Part shown: in pieces, positions 60,418 to 64,000 of the stretch
How the letters are laid out: every line of letters starts with the position of its first letter
Position numbering within the stretch: the first letter of the stretch is position 1
From: Sipunculus nudus
Taxonomy: Eukaryota; Annelida; Sipuncula; Golfingiida; Sipunculidae
DNA length: 64,000 nucleotides
Direction: 5' to 3'
Assembly: GCA_026874595.1 (NCBI GenBank)
Contig: CM049318.1
Coordinates: forward strand, 39,637,956 to 39,701,955
Notes under the pieces: generated by a model
The model's input: the letters and a program-made list of their open reading frames with translations, nothing else
Told to the model about the DNA's origin: nothing
Database searches by the model: none
Made by a program: the position numbers and the translations under genes

Positions 60418-60748
60418 CAGCAGCTTTATTAACTGAAGGTATTAGGGTAAATTGCTCCAGCTCTCAGACCCTCCCTACAATCGAGAATAAATGTTACATA
60501 TAGACCAAGTTATACGTGGCATGTAAATTAATGATGTATGAACCAGCGACCTCTGACAAGACCCGGGGCGTGACCTTAGAACTGACTGTGTACGAATGCC
60601 CAGCGACACAAATTCGTGTTTGTCGATCCGGACAAGGGAAACGAGCAGTAGACGGCAACACACATGACAACTTAAATCAATGGAATTTCTGGAACTCACA
60701 ACAACCATATAAAGAGATACACACATCAATTTAATCCATTAACATATA

Positions 60749-60779
<31 letters not shown>

Positions 60780-63700
60780 TTATATTTATATAATAATAAT
60801 ACATGTATAATATTGCCATGCAGCTTGCCTAATATATAACATAAGTTGTAATGTCAAAACCATTGAATCATTTACTTAGATATAATGTTTTAATATGTAT
60901 CATATTGAATATTTTGATAATTTATAAGTGGTGACCAGATATGGATACAAAGAAAAGAGAAGGGCTTAACACCCAGGCAGGGATAAACAAGTGTACCTGC
61001 AGTGCTATATCGTATGTTCCACCAGTAGGTGCCCATTGCAACTTGGCGATTATTTTCTCAAACTCCAATATTATCACACAGTTTTACACTAAAACTGATG
61101 AGTGTCTAAAGGTCCAATATGAGATATAATACATCATAGGAAACCCAAAATTTCCTTAGGCACTGTATATTTCATTCATGACATATCGAAGACCTTTTCA
61201 AGCTATTAATGAAGTCATTAACGCAGATGAATGAAACAAGGAATAACAAGTAAAGATAAATTAAGCTTGAAATAAAAAAGTATTTATTTTCATACTAATG
61301 CAATGAGTGCTTAGATTACCAGTTGGAAGTACAAATTATCCAGCTCGAAACAGAAACATACTAATCCCATTTAGTACATATGTTAGGTTATGACCGACCA
61401 TTCGTAATTGTAATCTTTATTCGGAACATATCCAGTCTTATAAGCAAAATACAAATTACTATATACAAAAATGCGTTAATAAATCCAAAAAATGCATAAA
61501 CATAACAAATGCTATTTTATACGTGACATATACAGGATATAGAGGAATATAGCTAACATAATGTGCTTAGTATTCTTTAAAACGAATTCATATATCAGGC
61601 ATTTTTGCCTGACCGTTATGTTATAACGAACATATTCAACATCATATGCAAAGTCTGCCCTTATACTGGTATGAGGAATACATCTCTTTCATTTGTCGTT
61701 TGTATCTACGGCTTGGTAAGTCAGTAGGAACCCCCTAAATGTGTTGTATGAGTTAGATGTAAATTTTATAAACATATCAGGCCCCGTACTTTGGTATTTA
61801 AGTCCGCGGGATGTCAAGTTTCCTGTCATGAACACTAATTCTGGCATATATGGACTATTCCCATCATAGAGTCTCATATTGTCGAGGTAGGACTCCGTTT
61901 CAAAAGACACAACAGTGAGCTGAATGGTCATCTGAAATACATGAAGGACATCTAGGAATTTCTGGAATTACAAGCCAAATACATTTTGACTCTAAGGTCC
62001 GGAGTGAACCCATCTTTACACATGATGGATATGCCACTAAGTATCTATCAAAGCATGATTCATCTTACCGTAAAACTCGACTCTTCTTGATAATTTACTG
62101 TGGACAGAACCGGTGTGGAAAATAATGTGAAGTGAACTGAATTAAGTTTCTTCCTTACAAATTGAGCAATATCTTACGCTGCCAGACATTTTCCTATTTG
62201 TTACAATCAATAAACTTGCGTAAATTAAAAGAAAACAAAAAAGAAATTGCATGTTTTCAATTGAGTGTGCAAGAAATTGTATGTTGAATTCTACAGTGAT
62301 TTGTTTTTTTTTTTTTTTTTTGCAAGTACTTAGAATCTGAAGTATACATACATTTTCAGGAACCGTGATACTCCACTGACAAAGGAGAGCATTAGAATAG
62401 TCCCGGCCTTCATTGTAACCAGGGGATGTTATATTGCCAGCTAAATCAGTGATGGATACAACGCCAGAACACTCGGGAACTATAAAAGAGAAGGCAAACC
62501 GGGTAACCCATCGACTTTGCAAAATCCATATGTGCATGCATATAGGCGTATGTTCGTACAATTGCTACAAACTTCATGCGGGCGTGCATGCGTACATATA
62601 CATGTGAGATTACAACGTTGGTTTGCAGTGGTGTAGGGATATGTTTCCTATGCGTGTAAAGTTTTCAAAAGGTCAGTCGCATATACACCGACGGAATGGG
62701 ACACATTAGATTAAATCAGGTAAAAATCATAAGATGGATATTTCACCCTTGCATTTCTGCATACGCACGTGGGTGTCACTGTTTCAGCTGATGATAAATC
62801 AGAGCACCACCCGGTTTATAAATGTAATTACACTGTTATTAGTATTGTTAAATTATTTATCTAAATTAGCCAATAAACTAATTATATATTATCCAGATAA
62901 TCTATTCTCGATGATAGGTAGTAAACTCTTTTTTCCATTCATTAGGCTAATAAAGTATTTTAGTATTAGGACACATTACCCAAAGTATTATGAAATATCT
63001 ATATTGTTATAGTGAACCTTTGTTTATTGTTACAAGAAATGTAAAAATATTGTACTTTGACAGTTTTCCTATATGACGAGTATATCTTGCTCTTCTGGCA
63101 AAATTAGATAACAATACCCAATACAAGTAACATTTCAATTTAAATTCGGAGAATAAACGTTCGGATATGACTGTTCAAATATAACCGATGATGTTATGCG
63201 TCCGTCATCTATCTGATCTAAATATATAACATTTTATCAGTATTATTAAATAACACATAGAAAGTGTATTACCGACAGCTTGGTAGGTCAAAGCAAAGCC
63301 GGGATAAGTGAACTCAGAACTGGAAGAAAATTTGAGGAACATCTGTCTTCCTGTACTGCGATACTGCCAACCCGGGACTACAGTACCAGTCAAATAGCCA
63401 ATGATTGATTGACCTGAAGCAGTGCTACCATCATAAACGTCTATTTGGTCCCAAAACGTCTGAGTACTAAACGATACAGTCGTCAAAAGGATTTGCATCT
63501 GTAAAAACACGTGAAACTCAAAGCTACCATCCTTAACAAACTGCTAAATAAATCACTCGGCACAAAATGCAAATGTACAATGGATTGACTTCATGAGTGC
63601 CAACTGTATAAATGAGCCGAACCTTGAATATTTAAACTTTTTAGTAATTTAAAAAAACAGTGGGATATTGGATGCCATGCATGAAACATGAGTCCAGCAA

Positions 63701-64000
63701 CCGATACATATAAATAACATAACGGCATCCATAAAAAAAATATGCTTCTGTAATAAACAAAACTTCCATTATCTGAAATAAATAAGAGTGTGAAAGGATA
63801 TGAAAAACATCACGATTTGTGTGTGTGTGTTCACTTTTCTTTTGTTAGAACCAGTTTTGCCCGTTATCGCCCATTCAGAATGTAAGTAATGATAATGCAC
63901 ATCTCCTCTTTGATTAAACTGATATGATAAGCAAGGATGTCCAACAGGTAAACCTTCACACAGAACCACTTAAACGTAAATGTCCCCACCCACTAACTAC
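60418..64000. repeat. Direct segmental duplication, copy 2 (cut by window end)
   Basis: It starts at CAGCTTTATTAACT and follows copy 1 to the last base, with scattered substitutions and small indels. The sequence to the left of 60418 is unrelated to the gene A exon that precedes copy 1. Confidence 0.92.
61689..63498 (-). CDS. Gene D: 3' part of a two-CUB gene, cut by window end
   Basis: The exons are 63498-63273 (226 nt), 62479-62352 (128 nt) and 61931-61689 (243 nt with TGA). They are near-identical copies of gene C exons, with the same borders and phases. Amino-acid changes in the last exon are few (for example FYLDKM to SYLDNM, and VFVTG to VFMTG). The first CUB exon and signal exon would lie beyond 64000. 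All visible exons are open, so this copy may be functional. Confidence 0.75.

Overview
This is eukaryotic, AT-rich genomic DNA with split genes, long introns, GT/AG splice borders and dense interspersed repeats. The repeats (tRNA-derived SINEs, pogo/Tigger-like and other small TIR elements, LINE relics, CCGTCCGT-type interspersed repeats, a gag-bearing LTR element) and a tandem family of secreted CUB-domain genes suggest an aquatic invertebrate, perhaps a mollusc or another lophotrochozoan. That assignment is inference; no marker gene fixes the taxon.

Positions 1-32184 form an imperfect giant palindrome. The left arm (1-10227) is inverted against the right arm (about 19694-32184), and the left arm is cut by the window start. 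The arms are very similar by eye but differ by clean indels: a 2.1 kb gag-containing LTR-element remnant only in the left arm, a 3.87 kb TIR transposon with a TA target duplication only in the right arm, about 740 bp of tandem repeat only in the right arm, and a 39-bp minisatellite with about 20 versus 13 units. Each arm carries the same signal-peptide exon and upstream region, so the two genes converge. Gene A (+, 8789-14384) encodes a complete 176-aa secreted protein with one CUB domain. Gene C (-, 25005-15648) has the duplicated signal exon and two CUB domains, but no exon was found that joins them in frame.

From 32185 to 42264 is a gene-poor, repeat-rich stretch (pogo-like elements, a LINE 3' remnant, a SINE, a TIR element). 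Locus B (+, 42265-58114) is a third paralogue with a signal exon, two linker exons and four CUB units. It carries a frameshift in CUB1, an in-frame TAG in CUB3 and a CUB4 cut by a GC-rich TIR element, so it reads as a decaying pseudogene. Its CUB1 matches the CUB of gene A, and its CUB3 and CUB4 match the two CUBs of gene C. A and C therefore look like two parts of one ancestral four-CUB gene, separated when the palindrome formed.

From 60418 to the window end, the sequence is a direct duplicate (offset about 46.03 kb) of 14387-17959. It carries the 3' half of a fourth gene, D (-), whose 5' part lies beyond the window. The layout A> <C ... B> <D suggests duplication of a convergent pair. All recognisable protein-coding genes in the window belong to this one family; everything else is mobile or repetitive DNA or has no visible content.
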